Numbered from the stretch's first letter, positions 9,118 to 21,161 are shown. The stretch is DNA of 64,000 bases from Isoptericola cucumis (GCF_014635665.1 NZ_BMDG01000007.1:1-64000); one strand, 5' to 3'. Translations and numbers: made by a program. Notes: generated from the sequence alone by a model not told the origin.

Positions 9118-10956
9118 ATGCACGTCGCCCACGTGCTGTCCCTGCCCAGCGCGGAGGACCGCCGCTCGCTCTATCTCGAGGGAAGGGGCGGCAAGGACGA
9201 CCGCGCGGTCGTGCGCACGGACGGCACGCTGCTCGTCCCGGCCGACTCCTCCCAGGGCTTCGCGACCTACTTCGCGGCCTTCCCGGCGTCCTACTGGGTG
9301 CGGTGGGCCGGTGCGTCCGTGGTGCGGCTCGAGCTCGAGCTGTCCGGGGCCGGCACCGTGCGGGTGCTGCACAGCGACGCGGCCGGGACCGCGCGCGAGG
9401 TGGGGCGGGCGGACGTCGCCGCCCGGGCGGCGGTCGACGTCCCCGTCGACGGCGCCGCGGACGGCGGCTGGCTCTGGTTCGAGATCGACGCGCAGGACGA
9501 CGTCGTGCTGCACGGCGCCCGGTGGCTCGTCGACGTCGCGCCGCGCCGCGAGGGCCGGGTGTGCCTGGCGATCACCACCGTCAACAAGCCGGACTACTGC
9601 GTGGCCACGCTGCGGGCGATCGCGGCGGCCCCGGCGCTGCGCGAGGTGGTCGAGACGGTCCTCGTGGTGGACCAGGGCACGCGCAAGGTGGCGGACGAGG
9701 AGGGCTTCGCCGAGGTGGCGCGGGAGCTCGGCGCGCAGCTCACCGTCATCGACCAGGGGAACCTCGGGGGCTCGGGAGGGTTCTCCCGCGGGATGCTCGA
9801 GACGCTCGACCGCCCGGGCTGCGACGCGGTCATGCTGATGGACGACGACGTCGCCGTCGACCCCGAGGCGCTCCTGCGGGCCGTGCGGTTCCACCGGTCC
9901 GTCGTCGACCCGGTCGTCGTGGGCGGGCACATGCTCGACTACAACGAGCCGACCGTGCTGCACGCGTTCAGCGAGGTCGTGGACCAGCGGCACTTCATGT
10001 GGGGCTCGCCCGACCGGGAGCACGAGCGGCACGACCTCGCGACGGGCCCGCTGCGCGACACGCCCTGGATGCACGAGCGCGCCGACGGCCAGTTCAACGG
10101 CTGGTGGATGTGCCTGATCCCGGTGACCGCCCTGCGGGCCGTGGGGCTGTCGATGCCGTTCTTCCTCAAGTGGGACGACGCCGAGTTCTGCCTGCGCTCC
10201 GGCGAGGCCGGGTTCCCGACCGTCTCGCTGCCGGGCGCGGCGCTGTGGCACGTCGCCTGGGTGGACAAGGACGACACGGTGGAGTGGCAGGCGCTGCTGC
10301 ACACACGTAACCGGGTGGTCACCGCGCTGCTGCACGCCGAACGACCTCGGGGCGGCGCGCTGCTGCGCGACCTCCTCGCGACCGACCTCAAGATGCTGCT
10401 CGGCATGCGCTACTACCCCGTGGAGCTGCACGTCCAGGCGCTGCGCGAGGTGCTCTCGGGCCCGGAGAAGCTGCACGCCGAGCTCGAGAGCACCGTCACG
10501 GACGCGCGGGCCGTGGGGGCCCGGCACCCGGAGACCGTGCGGCACGCGGCGGGCGAGGACGTCTTCGACGCCGCCGTGGCCGGGCCTCGCGCGGGCGGGG
10601 GCCGGCCCAAGCCGGCCACGCGCGGCGCGCAGGCGGCGTTCGCCGCGCGCAGCGTCCTGGGGACGTTGCGGCCCGTCCCGGCCGCGGCCCGCCGCCGGCC
10701 CGCCGTCGCGCTCGAGCGGACGCAGGCCACCTGGTGGGAGGTGCCGCACCACGACTCCGTGCTGGTCCTGGCCGCCGACGAGCGGTCGGGGACCTGGCTG
10801 CGCCGCGACCCCGCGACGTTCTGGCGCCTCGCGGCCGCCACGCTCGGGGCGCACCTGCGTGTCGCCGTCCGGTGGCGCTCGCTCGCCAGGACGTGGCGCA
10901 ACGCCGCGCCCGGGCTGACCTCCACGGACGCGTGGCGGCGCACTTTCGGGGCGTGA
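9118..10956 (+). CDS. glfT2: GlfT2-like galactofuranosyltransferase
   Basis: A 612-residue protein with the architecture of the mycobacterial galactan polymerase GlfT2 (about 637 residues). A beta-rich N-terminal domain (~1-145) is followed by a GT-A domain opening with LAITTVNKPDYC, the DDD metal site MLMDDDVAVDP near residue 240, the acceptor-site element FNGWWMCLIP, KWDDAEFCLRS, and a late WHVAWVDKDD near 377. The C-terminal ~180 residues are helical. GlfT2 adds galactofuranose from UDP-Galf to a growing galactan at the membrane. glf, which makes UDP-Galf, lies four genes downstream on the same strand. The ATG at 9118 was preferred for its GGAAGG; an in-frame ATG at 9094 is the alternative. 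Whether this organism builds a true galactan is not shown. Confidence 0.85.
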   Translation: MHVAHVLSLPSAEDRRSLYLEGRGGKDDRAVVRTDGTLLVPADSSQGFATYFAAFPASYWVRWAGASVVRLELELSGAGTVRVLHSDAAGTAREVGRADVAARAAVDVPVDGAADGGWLWFEIDAQDDVVLHGARWLVDVAPRREGRVCLAITTVNKPDYCVATLRAIAAAPALREVVETVLVVDQGTRKVADEEGFAEVARELGAQLTVIDQGNLGGSGGFSRGMLETLDRPGCDAVMLMDDDVAVDPEALLRAVRFHRSVVDPVVVGGHMLDYNEPTVLHAFSEVVDQRHFMWGSPDREHERHDLATGPLRDTPWMHERADGQFNGWWMCLIPVTALRAVGLSMPFFLKWDDAEFCLRSGEAGFPTVSLPGAALWHVAWVDKDDTVEWQALLHTRNRVVTALLHAERPRGGALLRDLLATDLKMLLGMRYYPVELHVQALREVLSGPEKLHAELESTVTDARAVGARHPETVRHAAGEDVFDAAVAGPRAGGGRPKPATRGAQAAFAARSVLGTLRPVPAAARRRPAVALERTQATWWEVPHHDSVLVLAADERSGTWLRRDPATFWRLAAATLGAHLRVAVRWRSLARTWRNAAPGLTSTDAWRRTFGA

Positions 10957-11000
10957 GCAGGACTTCCGACGGCCCGAGCGCGAGGGGCCACGGGGCGGGT

Positions 11001-11030
11001 ATGACAGCCCCCAGGAATTCCGACTAGTAT
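11001..11030 (+). promoter_or_regulatory. Candidate sigma-70-type promoter for the pyruvyltransferase gene
   Basis: A -35-like ATGACA (11001-11006) and a -10-like TAGTAT (11025-11030) are separated by 18 bp. The ATG of the following gene is 28 bp further on, with a TGGAGG in between. The 100-bp gap after the GlfT2-like gene therefore probably holds an internal promoter. Confidence 0.5.
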
Positions 11031-11057
11031 CATCGGACTTTCTCTCCTGGAGGCCAC

Positions 11058-12428
11058 ATGACTTCGACCTCGCCCGGCCCGTCCGCACGCCGGCGTGTGC
11101 TCTTCGTCGGCGCCTACGAGCGCGACAACTTCGGCGACCTGCTGTTCCTCCTCGTGAGCGAGCAGTACCTCGCCGAGGCCGGTTTCGAGGTCGTGGCGGC
11201 CGCACCGCTCGCCGCGGACATGACGGAGCTGCTCGACCGGAAGGTCGGCGCCTTCGTGCCGCTGCTCGAGTCGGAGCGCTACGACCAGGTGTGGACGGTC
11301 GGCGGCGAGGTCGGCGGCACCCGGGTGCACACGGCGCTGTGGATGTCCGTGCCGCGGGCGACCTTCCGGCGGTACAAGGCCGCGAGCCCGGCGGAGAAGA
11401 GCGCCATGCGCGCCGAGCTGATCGGCGGGACGGACATCGAGTCGCCCTACATGCCGCGCCTCTCGCAGTTCCCGCTCAACGCCACCACCCCGTCCGTCCT
11501 CAACTCGGTCGGCCTCGCGGGGATCGGCGGTCGCGACGCCGCCGACCAGGAGAAGCTGCTGCGCATCCTGCGCGAGGCCACCGCGGTCTCGGTGCGCGAC
11601 CAGCTCTCGAGCGACCTGCTCGACCGGCACGGGGTGGAGCACCGTCTGGTGCCCGACGTCGTGCACACCATCCGCTACACCCACCCTCGCCCGCAGGGCG
11701 AGGAGGGCAGCGGCGCGGTGCTCGTCCAGGTCGCGCGGCGGATGCTCGCGAACGTCGGCCTCGACACGTTCGCGCAGGCCCTCGCGACCTCCGAGGCGCT
11801 CGCGCCGTACCCGATCCGGCTCTTCGCGGCCGGCCTCGCGCCGAACCACGACTCCCTCGAGGACTACGAGAAGATCGTCGAGGCGGTGCGCCGGCACGAC
11901 CCGGACCGCGACATCGCCGTGCTGGACGGCTCGCGCCGGCCCTGGGACCTCGTCGACGAGATCCGGCGGGCACACCTGTGGATCGGCGGCTCCCTCCACG
12001 GCCGCATCGTGTCGTCGGCGTACGACGTCCCCCGCATCAGCTTCCCGAAGCGCAAGCTCGACACGTACGCGCGGACGTGGGACCCCCACATGCCGTACGG
12101 CACCACGCCGGAGAGCCTCGACGACGACGTGCGCCGGGCCCTCGACCCGCGGACGCAGAAGCGCGCGGCGGGGACCGGCGAGCGGCTCGCGAGGCTCGCC
12201 GACGAGAGCATCCGGGCGGCGGTCGCCGAGGCCTCCCGCGTCACTCCCGACGAGACGGCGGCCCGACGACGCACCGCGACGCAGCTGGCGGTCGAGGAGC
12301 GCGAGGCGCGGGAAGGTCGCGAGCAGCAGCCGGAGGGCCCGGCCCCGACGGCAGGGCTGGTCTCCCGGCTGCGGCCGCTGGCCGGCGCGGTCCGGCGGCG
12401 GGCGGGGCGGCTGCTCGGGCGGGTGTGA
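11058..12428 (+). CDS. Polysaccharide pyruvyltransferase family protein
   Basis: A 456-residue protein. The N-terminus has the family's early motif (GAYERDNFGDLLFLL, residues ~18-32), and the conserved C-terminal-half signature WIGGSLHGRIVSSAYDVP begins near residue 308. Between them is VSVRDQLSSDLLDRHG, matching the family's usual VRD segment. These enzymes place a pyruvate ketal on a sugar using PEP, giving surface polymers negative charge. The last ~80 residues (Arg/Ala/Glu-rich) are a variable tail. It lies between the two galactofuranosyltransferase-type genes on the same strand, so the likely acceptor is the glycan those enzymes build. Confidence 0.82.
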   Translation: MTSTSPGPSARRRVLFVGAYERDNFGDLLFLLVSEQYLAEAGFEVVAAAPLAADMTELLDRKVGAFVPLLESERYDQVWTVGGEVGGTRVHTALWMSVPRATFRRYKAASPAEKSAMRAELIGGTDIESPYMPRLSQFPLNATTPSVLNSVGLAGIGGRDAADQEKLLRILREATAVSVRDQLSSDLLDRHGVEHRLVPDVVHTIRYTHPRPQGEEGSGAVLVQVARRMLANVGLDTFAQALATSEALAPYPIRLFAAGLAPNHDSLEDYEKIVEAVRRHDPDRDIAVLDGSRRPWDLVDEIRRAHLWIGGSLHGRIVSSAYDVPRISFPKRKLDTYARTWDPHMPYGTTPESLDDDVRRALDPRTQKRAAGTGERLARLADESIRAAVAEASRVTPDETAARRRTATQLAVEEREAREGREQQPEGPAPTAGLVSRLRPLAGAVRRRAGRLLGRV

Positions 12429-12449
12429 TCGGCACGGGTTGCGCACCAC

Positions 12450-12455
12450 TAAGAT
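12450..12455 (+). promoter_or_regulatory. Candidate -10 for a leaderless transcript
   Basis: TAAGAT ends seven bases before the ATG at 12463. That is the spacing expected if transcription starts on the A of the start codon. There is no clear ribosome-binding site between them and no convincing -35, so this is a pattern-based call. Confidence 0.4.
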
Positions 12456-12462
12456 GTGCGGG

Positions 12463-15484
<3,022 letters not shown>

Positions 15485-15486
15485 CG

Positions 15487-15544
15487 CCGAACAGGCAGTT
15501 GCGCTCGGATTCGTCGCCCAAAGCAAGCGGAACTGCCTGCTCGG
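15487..15544. repeat. Palindromic intergenic repeat, copy A
   Basis: The left arm at 15487-15505 and right arm at 15526-15544 are inverted copies matching at 17 of 19 positions, around a ~20-base loop. The left arm reads CCGAACAGGCAGTTGCGCT. The same element, with only a few changes in the arms, occurs at 16701-16758 on the other side of the AbiEi/DUF559 gene. It could act as a terminator for glf, but matching arm sequence at two sites is more than a terminator needs. Confidence 0.85.
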
Positions 15545-15612
15545 GCTTGGCTGGTCGGGAGTTCTCCACAGACCGGCCGCCACCCCCCGCGGAGGACGGT
15601 CGTCCTGGTGGG

Positions 15613-16695
15613 ATGAGCGCCGTGCGCACCTTCGCCGAGATCCCCGCCGCGCTCCTCGCGCTCGCCGACGCACAGGAAGGGCTGCTGAGCGTGCAGCAGT
15701 GCGACCGGAACGGTGTCGACCACTCGCGGCGGACACACCGGGTACGCGCCGGGCTCTGGCGCGTGGCTGCCCGCGGTGTCGTCGACACGTGCCCGGTCCT
15801 GCCTGGCGCCCGCTCCGCCTCGGACCTCCCGCAGCGGCCCGTCGCCCCCCTGGTGGTCACGGACGACGCAACCGCCTGGGCGCGGTCTCGCGAGGCGTGG
15901 GCGGCAGCTCGACGGTCCCGCTCGCCGGCGGACCGGCTGTTCGACCATCTGCGCCGTCGGTCGGCATGGGCAGGGATGCTCGCCTATGGACCGGACGCGA
16001 TCGCGGTCGCCTCGTGCGCGCTCGCCTGCCACGGGGTCGAAGGGCTCCCGGTGCACATCGCACCGCAAGCGGCGTTGCCCACCGGATCGAGACGACGAAG
16101 CAAGGCGGGGGTGCGGCTCAGGCAGTTCGACGACGGCATGATGACGGTCGCGTTCGGAGACCGTCGGACGGGCGTGCGCCGGATCGCGAGCGCGGAGCGG
16201 GCGTTGGCGCAGGCAGTGCCGGAGCTGCCGGCGATGCACGGTCTGGCGGTGCTGGACTCGGCGCTGCGGCTCGAGGTCGTGAGCCGGGCCGGCGCCGCAC
16301 GGGCTCACGACCACGCCCGAGGACGACGGGGCGTGGCGGCCCGGCACGAGCTGTGGGACCTCGCGGACCCACGCGCGGAGTCGCCGCTGGAGTCGTTCGG
16401 GCGTTGGCAGTGCATCGAGGCGGGCGTTCCGCCGGACACCCTGCAGCGTCCCGTGCGCGATCGACACGGCCGGCTGCTCGGCGTCGGCGACATGGCGTGG
16501 GAGCTGAACGGGGGCGGCTGGCTCGTCGTCGAGATGGACGGGTACACCTGGCACGAGGGTGACGCCGGGCGGGCGCGCCGTGACCGTGATCGCGACAACG
16601 ACTTCGCCGCCGCGGGCATCCATGTGCTGCGTTTCGATGCCCGGCACGTGCGGGAGCATACGGTCGGGACCCGGGTGCGTTCCTTCCTCGGCTGA
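15613..16695 (+). CDS. AbiEi-type N-terminal domain plus DUF559 (Vsr-like) nuclease-fold protein
   Basis: A 360-residue protein. Residues ~8-55 resemble the AbiEi antitoxin N-terminal winged helix (LLSVQQCDRNGV, then HRVRAGLWRVAARGVV). The C-terminal ~100 residues match DUF559, a PD-(D/E)xK fold related to very-short-patch repair nucleases: GDMAWEL, LVVEMDGYTWHE, an Arg/Asp repeat (ARRDRDRDNDF) and IHVLRFDARHV. The Asp, Glu-x-Asp and His positions expected for metal binding are present. Such AbiEi/DUF559 proteins are common and multi-copy in actinobacteria with unknown function. No AbiEii toxin gene is adjacent. The gene sits alone between two copies of one palindromic repeat, 69 bp and 6 bp from its ends. 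The ATG at 15613 was chosen as the first ATG after the repeat. Confidence 0.8.
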   Translation: MSAVRTFAEIPAALLALADAQEGLLSVQQCDRNGVDHSRRTHRVRAGLWRVAARGVVDTCPVLPGARSASDLPQRPVAPLVVTDDATAWARSREAWAAARRSRSPADRLFDHLRRRSAWAGMLAYGPDAIAVASCALACHGVEGLPVHIAPQAALPTGSRRRSKAGVRLRQFDDGMMTVAFGDRRTGVRRIASAERALAQAVPELPAMHGLAVLDSALRLEVVSRAGAARAHDHARGRRGVAARHELWDLADPRAESPLESFGRWQCIEAGVPPDTLQRPVRDRHGRLLGVGDMAWELNGGGWLVVEMDGYTWHEGDAGRARRDRDRDNDFAAAGIHVLRFDARHVREHTVGTRVRSFLG

Positions 16696-16700
16696 CGTCG

Positions 16701-16758
16701 CCGAACAGGCGGTTCCGCTCGTCTTGCCCCGCCGATACGAGCGAAACTGCCTGCTCGG
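16701..16758. repeat. Palindromic intergenic repeat, copy B
   Basis: The left arm at 16701-16721 and right arm at 16738-16758 are inverted copies matching at 18 of 21 positions. Compared with copy A, the left arms agree at 19 of 21 bases and the right arms at 18 of 19, while the loops differ. The conserved part is therefore the stem, in the same orientation at both sites. It starts six bases after the AbiEi/DUF559 stop and ends 12 bases before the stop of the convergent acyltransferase. Confidence 0.85.
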
Positions 16759-16769
16759 CGGGGTGGTAG

Positions 16770-18878
16770 TCAGTCCAGCGCCCCCGCGCGGCGCAGCTCG
16801 CGCAGCAGGTACGGCGCCATGGTCTTGGTGTAGGTCGTGGTGAGGTGGTGGGCGTCGCGGTAGACGTTGACCCCGCCGATCACCGCCGGGCAGGTGACGT
16901 CCCGGCAGTAGAAGTCCGTGAGGTCGACGTACGACGCGCCCGGCACCGACTCGGCCGCCGCGGCGAGCGTCTGGTGCTCGGGGAGGACCTGCCGGCGCGG
17001 GGACGCGCAGCGGTCCGCCTCGGCCCGGGTGACCTCGCCCAGGCACCGGGCCGGCTCGCGCGGGTGGGACGGGTTGTCGGAGAGCGCCACGACGGGCACG
17101 CCCCGGTCGGCGACCGGTCGCCATGCCGTCGCCATCTCGCGGGCCTGCTGGTCGGCGCCGCCCGTGAGCTTTCCCTGGTAGGCGGTCGTGACGACGAGGT
17201 CGGTCTCGGCCGCGTGCCGCACGAGCCACGGCGCGAGCCGGTCCCGCCACCGTTCGCAGGTGCGGGCCTGCTCGCCCTCGGGGTCGGAGGCGACGGCGCC
17301 CGTGCTCCAGGCGCACGCGGACTTGACGTGCGCCGTCAGGCTGATCCGTCCCTGGGCGGCCAGCCCGACGAGCGCCGGCATCATCGCCCGGGCGTGCGAG
17401 TCGCCCACCAGCACGACGTGGGGCACGTCCGCGTCGTCGACGGGGCCGAAGGTGCAGTCCTTCAGCTCGTCCTCGTCGACGTCCACCCAGCAGCCCGGGT
17501 AGTCCGCCTTGTCCTCGCTGACGGCCTCCGGGGACGGCACGACCATCCGCTCGAGCCCGGGGTTCTCGCAGGGCTCCTCCGGGTCCATGGCGGCGGCGCC
17601 GAAGCATTCCGGCTCGTCCCGGACGAGCTGCTGGGCGAGCTCCCCCTGCTTCTTCGTCTCGTGTGCCGCGACCCCCCACGCGCAGCCGGCGGCGAGGGCG
17701 AGGACCGCGGCCCCGGCGGCGGTGAGGCCGAGGGCCCGACCGGTGCGCTGCATCCCCCACCGGTGGGAGAACCGGGCCGGGTCCTCGACGAACCGCTTGG
17801 TCGCCACGGACAGCAGCACGACGCCCGCCAGCAGCGCGACGCGTTCGGCGAGCCCGGGCTCGTGACGCAGGACGAACGGGGCGAGGACGATCGCCGGCCA
17901 GTGCCACAGGTAGAGCGCGTACGAGATCTCGCCGGCGTACTGGACGGGCCGCCAGGTGAACAGCGGCGCGGGGGACAGGCGCCCCGCCGGGGTGCCGGCC
18001 CAGATCACGGCGGCCGTGCCGAGCACGGGCACCAGCGCGGCCGTCCCCGGGAACGGGGTCTCGGCGTCGTACACGAAGGCGCACGCGACGACGACCGCCA
18101 GCCCGGCCCAGCTCACCGGCGTCCGCCAGGCGTCCGGGACCGGGCGCCGGCGCTGCCGGGCGAGCGCCAGCGCGAGCAGCGCCCCCGCGCCGAACTGCCA
18201 GGCGCGCGTCGTGGTGACGAAGTAGGCCGACGAGGGGTTCTCGGTCGTCAGCCACAGCGAGTACCCGAACGAGGCGACGGAGGCCACGCCCAGCACCGCG
18301 GCCGTCACGCCCCGCGCGGAGCGGCCCGCGCGTGCGGCGCCGAGCGTCGCGAGCAGGACGAGCAGCGGCCAGACGAGGTAGAACTGCTCCTCCGCCGAGA
18401 GCGACCAGTGGTGCTGCACGGGCGACGGGTCGGTCTCGGCCGCCAGGTAGTCGACGGCGTCCGCCGCGAGCACCCAGTTCTCGGCGTAGAGGGTGGCGCC
18501 CAGGATCTCCCGGAACCACTGCTGCCACAGGATCGGCGGGACGAGCAGCAGGGTCGCGGCGGCGGAGACCGCGATCACGAGGTAGGCGGCCGGCAGCAGA
18601 CGGCGGGCGCGCCGCGCCCAGAACCGGCCGAGCCGGACCCGGCCGGTCGTCTCCGCCTCCCGCAGCAGGTGGCCGGTGATGAGGAACCCGGAGATGACGA
18701 AGAAGACGTCCACCCCGACGTACCCGCCGGGCAGGCGGCCGGGCCAGAAGTGGAAGGCGACGACGAGGCCGACGGCGAGCGCGCGCAACGCCTGCACCTC
18801 CCACCGCAGGGCGCGCCGGGGCGCGGCGGTGGTGCCGTCGTGCGGTGTCGGTCGGGACTGGTCCAGCGTGTGGCTCAC
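16770..18878 (-). CDS. AT3-SGNH acyltransferase (OafA-like)
   Basis: A membrane protein of 702 residues from the GTG at 18878, or 731 from a GTG at 18965; the shorter form has a GAGG nine bases upstream and loses only disordered sequence. The N-terminal half is an acyltransferase-3 domain of about ten membrane helices: LRALAVGLVVAFHFWPG, GVDVFFVISGFLITGHLL, RRLLPAAY and HHWSLSAEEQFYLVWPL. The C-terminal ~230 residues are a periplasm-side SGNH domain with nucleophile motif VLVGDSHARAM near residue 489 and the closing Asp-x-x-His as DAHHLTTTY. OafA-type enzymes acetylate surface sugars. A paralogue is at 37696-39768. The acceptor is presumably the local glycan. Confidence 0.88.
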   Translation of the reverse strand: MSHTLDQSRPTPHDGTTAAPRRALRWEVQALRALAVGLVVAFHFWPGRLPGGYVGVDVFFVISGFLITGHLLREAETTGRVRLGRFWARRARRLLPAAYLVIAVSAAATLLLVPPILWQQWFREILGATLYAENWVLAADAVDYLAAETDPSPVQHHWSLSAEEQFYLVWPLLVLLATLGAARAGRSARGVTAAVLGVASVASFGYSLWLTTENPSSAYFVTTTRAWQFGAGALLALALARQRRRPVPDAWRTPVSWAGLAVVVACAFVYDAETPFPGTAALVPVLGTAAVIWAGTPAGRLSPAPLFTWRPVQYAGEISYALYLWHWPAIVLAPFVLRHEPGLAERVALLAGVVLLSVATKRFVEDPARFSHRWGMQRTGRALGLTAAGAAVLALAAGCAWGVAAHETKKQGELAQQLVRDEPECFGAAAMDPEEPCENPGLERMVVPSPEAVSEDKADYPGCWVDVDEDELKDCTFGPVDDADVPHVVLVGDSHARAMMPALVGLAAQGRISLTAHVKSACAWSTGAVASDPEGEQARTCERWRDRLAPWLVRHAAETDLVVTTAYQGKLTGGADQQAREMATAWRPVADRGVPVVALSDNPSHPREPARCLGEVTRAEADRCASPRRQVLPEHQTLAAAAESVPGASYVDLTDFYCRDVTCPAVIGGVNVYRDAHHLTTTYTKTMAPYLLRELRRAGALD

Positions 18879-19023
18879 GGTGCGAGGCCTCGTGGTGCGG
18901 GGTCTGGCGGGTGCGTCACGTGCGTCGGATGCCTCCAGCGTGGGGTGCGGGGTGCGACGGGCCACGCTAGCCCGAACCTGTTGCTCCGCCGAACCGGCAG
19001 GTCAGGCGTGTCTGAGGGCCCGG

Positions 19024-20295
19024 TCAGGGCACCCAGGCGCAGACCACGTGGGCGCCGCCGTCGACGGTGAGCGGGCCGGCGGCGTCCGGGACGAGGCACG
19101 ACTCGCCGCGCCGCAGCGTGACGTCCCCGGCGGTGGTGAGGAGCCGTGCCTCGCCGTCGAGGGCGAGCACGATCCGCGGGCCGTCGGCCGCCAGCGCCAC
19201 GGGCTCGCCGCCGACGACGTCGGCGAACGTCAGCGCGAACTCGCCCACCGGGGCACGGTAGGTCGTCACGACGCTCAGCTCCCCGGACACGGTGGTCTCC
19301 GGGCGCGCGGGCGGCCGGGGCGCGAACGAGGCGCACTCCAGCAGGGCGTCGGCGTCGACGTGCTTGGTGGTCAGGCCCGCCCGCAGCACGTTGTCGGAGG
19401 CGGCCATGACCTCGATGCCGAGGCCGGACAGGTAGGCGTGCACCTCGCCCGCGGGCACGAACATCGCCTCGCCGGGCTCGAGCGTCACGCGGTTGAGCAG
19501 CATCGAGACCAGGGCCCCGGGGTCGCCGGGGTGCTGCGCGGCAAGCGCGAGGACGGTCGCGTCGGCGCGGGCGGTGGACGACGCGGGCGCGCCGGCCGGA
19601 GCCGGGCCGGCGTCGTGCCGGGCGGCGACCGACGCCACGGCCTCGGCGACGTCGGCGGCGCAGGTGGGCGAGGTGCGGGCGGCGACGAGGACCTCGGTCG
19701 CGGCCCGGACCCCGGACGTCGACGGGCCGGCGTCCAGCGCCGCGCGGACGTCGTCGAGCAGCGTGCCCGCGAGCCCGTCGAGCAGCGCGCGGGCGGACCG
19801 GCGGCTGCGGAACCCGGCGAGGGCCTCGAACGTGCTCAGGGCGACGACCATCTCGGGCTTGTGCTGCTCGTCGTGGAACGACCGGCGGGGGTCGCCGGCC
19901 TGCAGGCCGGCCCGGACCTCGCGGTGGTAGCCAGCGCGGGCGAGGTGCGGGTGCGGGTGCACCTGCAGGGACAGGGCCCGCTCCGCCGCGAGCACCTTGA
20001 GCAGGTAGGGCAGCCGGGGGCCGAACCGGTCGGAGACCCGCGAGCCCAGCGTGCCGAGCGGGTCGGACGCCACGAGGTCGGCGAGCGAGCGCCGCGGGCC
20101 GCCGTCCGGGGCGTGGACGTCCGACGGCGCGCCCGGGTGGGCGCCGAGCCACAGCTCGGCGGCCGGGCGCCCGTCGGGCTCGTGGCCGAGCAGGTCGGGG
20201 ATGAGCGTGGGGGAGCCCCAGTCGTAGGTGCGGACCGCGTTGCGCATCCGCAGCACGGGGAGTGCACCGATTGTTGTCCTGGCGTTCATCACCAT
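19024..20295 (-). CDS. manA: Mannose-6-phosphate isomerase, class I
   Basis: A 423-residue enzyme interconverting fructose-6-phosphate and mannose-6-phosphate, the entry to GDP-mannose. Near the start is RNAVRTYDWGS. Zinc ligands appear in LSLQVHPHPHLA and in DEQHKPEMV, and the cupin region has FVPAGEVHAYLSGLGIEVMAASDNVLRAGL followed by a Lys-His (two segments of one conserved block). The start is uncertain: ATG, GTG and ATG codons lie at 20295, 20292 and 20289, and I use the first. The gene is divergent from the sulfotransferase at 20388. manA near sahH and mtrA is familiar from mycobacteria, so this may be core chromosome rather than part of the glycan locus. Confidence 0.95.
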   Translation of the reverse strand: MVMNARTTIGALPVLRMRNAVRTYDWGSPTLIPDLLGHEPDGRPAAELWLGAHPGAPSDVHAPDGGPRRSLADLVASDPLGTLGSRVSDRFGPRLPYLLKVLAAERALSLQVHPHPHLARAGYHREVRAGLQAGDPRRSFHDEQHKPEMVVALSTFEALAGFRSRRSARALLDGLAGTLLDDVRAALDAGPSTSGVRAATEVLVAARTSPTCAADVAEAVASVAARHDAGPAPAGAPASSTARADATVLALAAQHPGDPGALVSMLLNRVTLEPGEAMFVPAGEVHAYLSGLGIEVMAASDNVLRAGLTTKHVDADALLECASFAPRPPARPETTVSGELSVVTTYRAPVGEFALTFADVVGGEPVALAADGPRIVLALDGEARLLTTAGDVTLRRGESCLVPDAAGPLTVDGGAHVVCAWVP

Positions 20296-20387
20296 GTCGT
20301 CGACTTTCTTCTCGAATGGATGCTGCACTGTGCGACCGGACGCAACGCTGTGTCCCACCCGGTGACCCGAAGAAAGGCCGTTCCTTC

Positions 20388-21161
20388 GTGCACGCATTCG
20401 TCTCGCTCGCTTATCTGGACGTCGAGAAGTCCGGGTCCACCTTTGTCTCGGGGTTCCTGCGGGACTTTCTCGACGACGAGGAGGTCGGCTTCGGCAAGCA
20501 CGAGCCCCTCGAGGACTCCCCGCCCGCGGGGCGCCTGCACGTCCTGTCGGTCCGCGACCCGTTCGACACCTACCTGTCCCTGTACTCCTACGGGTGCCAG
20601 GGGCGCGGCGTCCTGGGGCGCAGCCTGCGGCGGGAGGGCTTCGGCGTGCTCTACGACGGCACCGCCGAGGGGTTCCGGCGTTGGCTCGACGTCGTGCTGG
20701 ACCCGGCGCACGCCGCCCTGATGCGACCGCTGGGCTACCACCGGTCGGGCGTCGCCGAGCACGTGGGCCTGCTCTCGTTCCGCGTGGCGAGGCTCTCGGC
20801 GCCCCGGCCGCTCGAGTGGTTGTCGCAGGTGGGCAGCGCCGACGAACTGGTCGCGGCGTACCGGTCGCGGTCGGTCGTGGACGAGGTGCTGCGCAACGAG
20901 TCCCTCGTCGCGGACCTGGAGCGGCTGGTGCGCCGGCCGGACCTGCGCTGGCGCCCGACCCGGGAGGCGGCCCTGGAGGCGCTCGGGGGCCTGGCGCGCG
21001 TCAACGCGAGCGAGCGGGTCGACCGCGGCCCGGGCTTCACGGTCCCCCCGGGGGCCTGGGAGGCGGTCGCCGAGCGCGAGGTGCTGCTCACCGAGGTCTT
21101 CGGCTACGACGGCGCCCGGTGGTCCGGTGAGGCTCATCGTGGGCTCCGATCGCGGGTGTGA
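20388..21161 (+). CDS. Sulfotransferase-like protein (second copy)
   Basis: A 257-residue protein whose first residues carry a PAPS-binding-type loop (LAYLDVEKSGSTFVSGFL). A second conserved strand, VLSVRDPFDTYLSLYSY, has the Arg-Asp-Pro and Ser/Tyr positions typical of the 3'-phosphate site. The GTG at 20388 is preferred because AGAAAGG lies ten bases upstream. An in-frame ATG at 20316 would add 24 residues, but these show no conserved sequence. It is short for a sulfotransferase and lacks obvious membrane segments. It lies between manA (divergent) and the nonulosonate gene (same strand, 157 bp downstream). A role in sulfating the exported glycan is inferred from the neighbourhood. Confidence 0.72.
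   Translation: MHAFVSLAYLDVEKSGSTFVSGFLRDFLDDEEVGFGKHEPLEDSPPAGRLHVLSVRDPFDTYLSLYSYGCQGRGVLGRSLRREGFGVLYDGTAEGFRRWLDVVLDPAHAALMRPLGYHRSGVAEHVGLLSFRVARLSAPRPLEWLSQVGSADELVAAYRSRSVVDEVLRNESLVADLERLVRRPDLRWRPTREAALEALGGLARVNASERVDRGPGFTVPPGAWEAVAEREVLLTEVFGYDGARWSGEAHRGLRSRV

Noticed and set aside
15613-16695. A complete type IV toxin-antitoxin system
   Set aside because: The AbiEi-like N-terminus is present, but no AbiEii nucleotidyltransferase toxin gene is adjacent, and the C-terminus is DUF559 instead.
18971-19010. A possible third copy of the palindromic repeat
   Set aside because: CCGAAC and GGCAGG fragments occur, but the arms do not form the shared stem and fewer than half the bases match.
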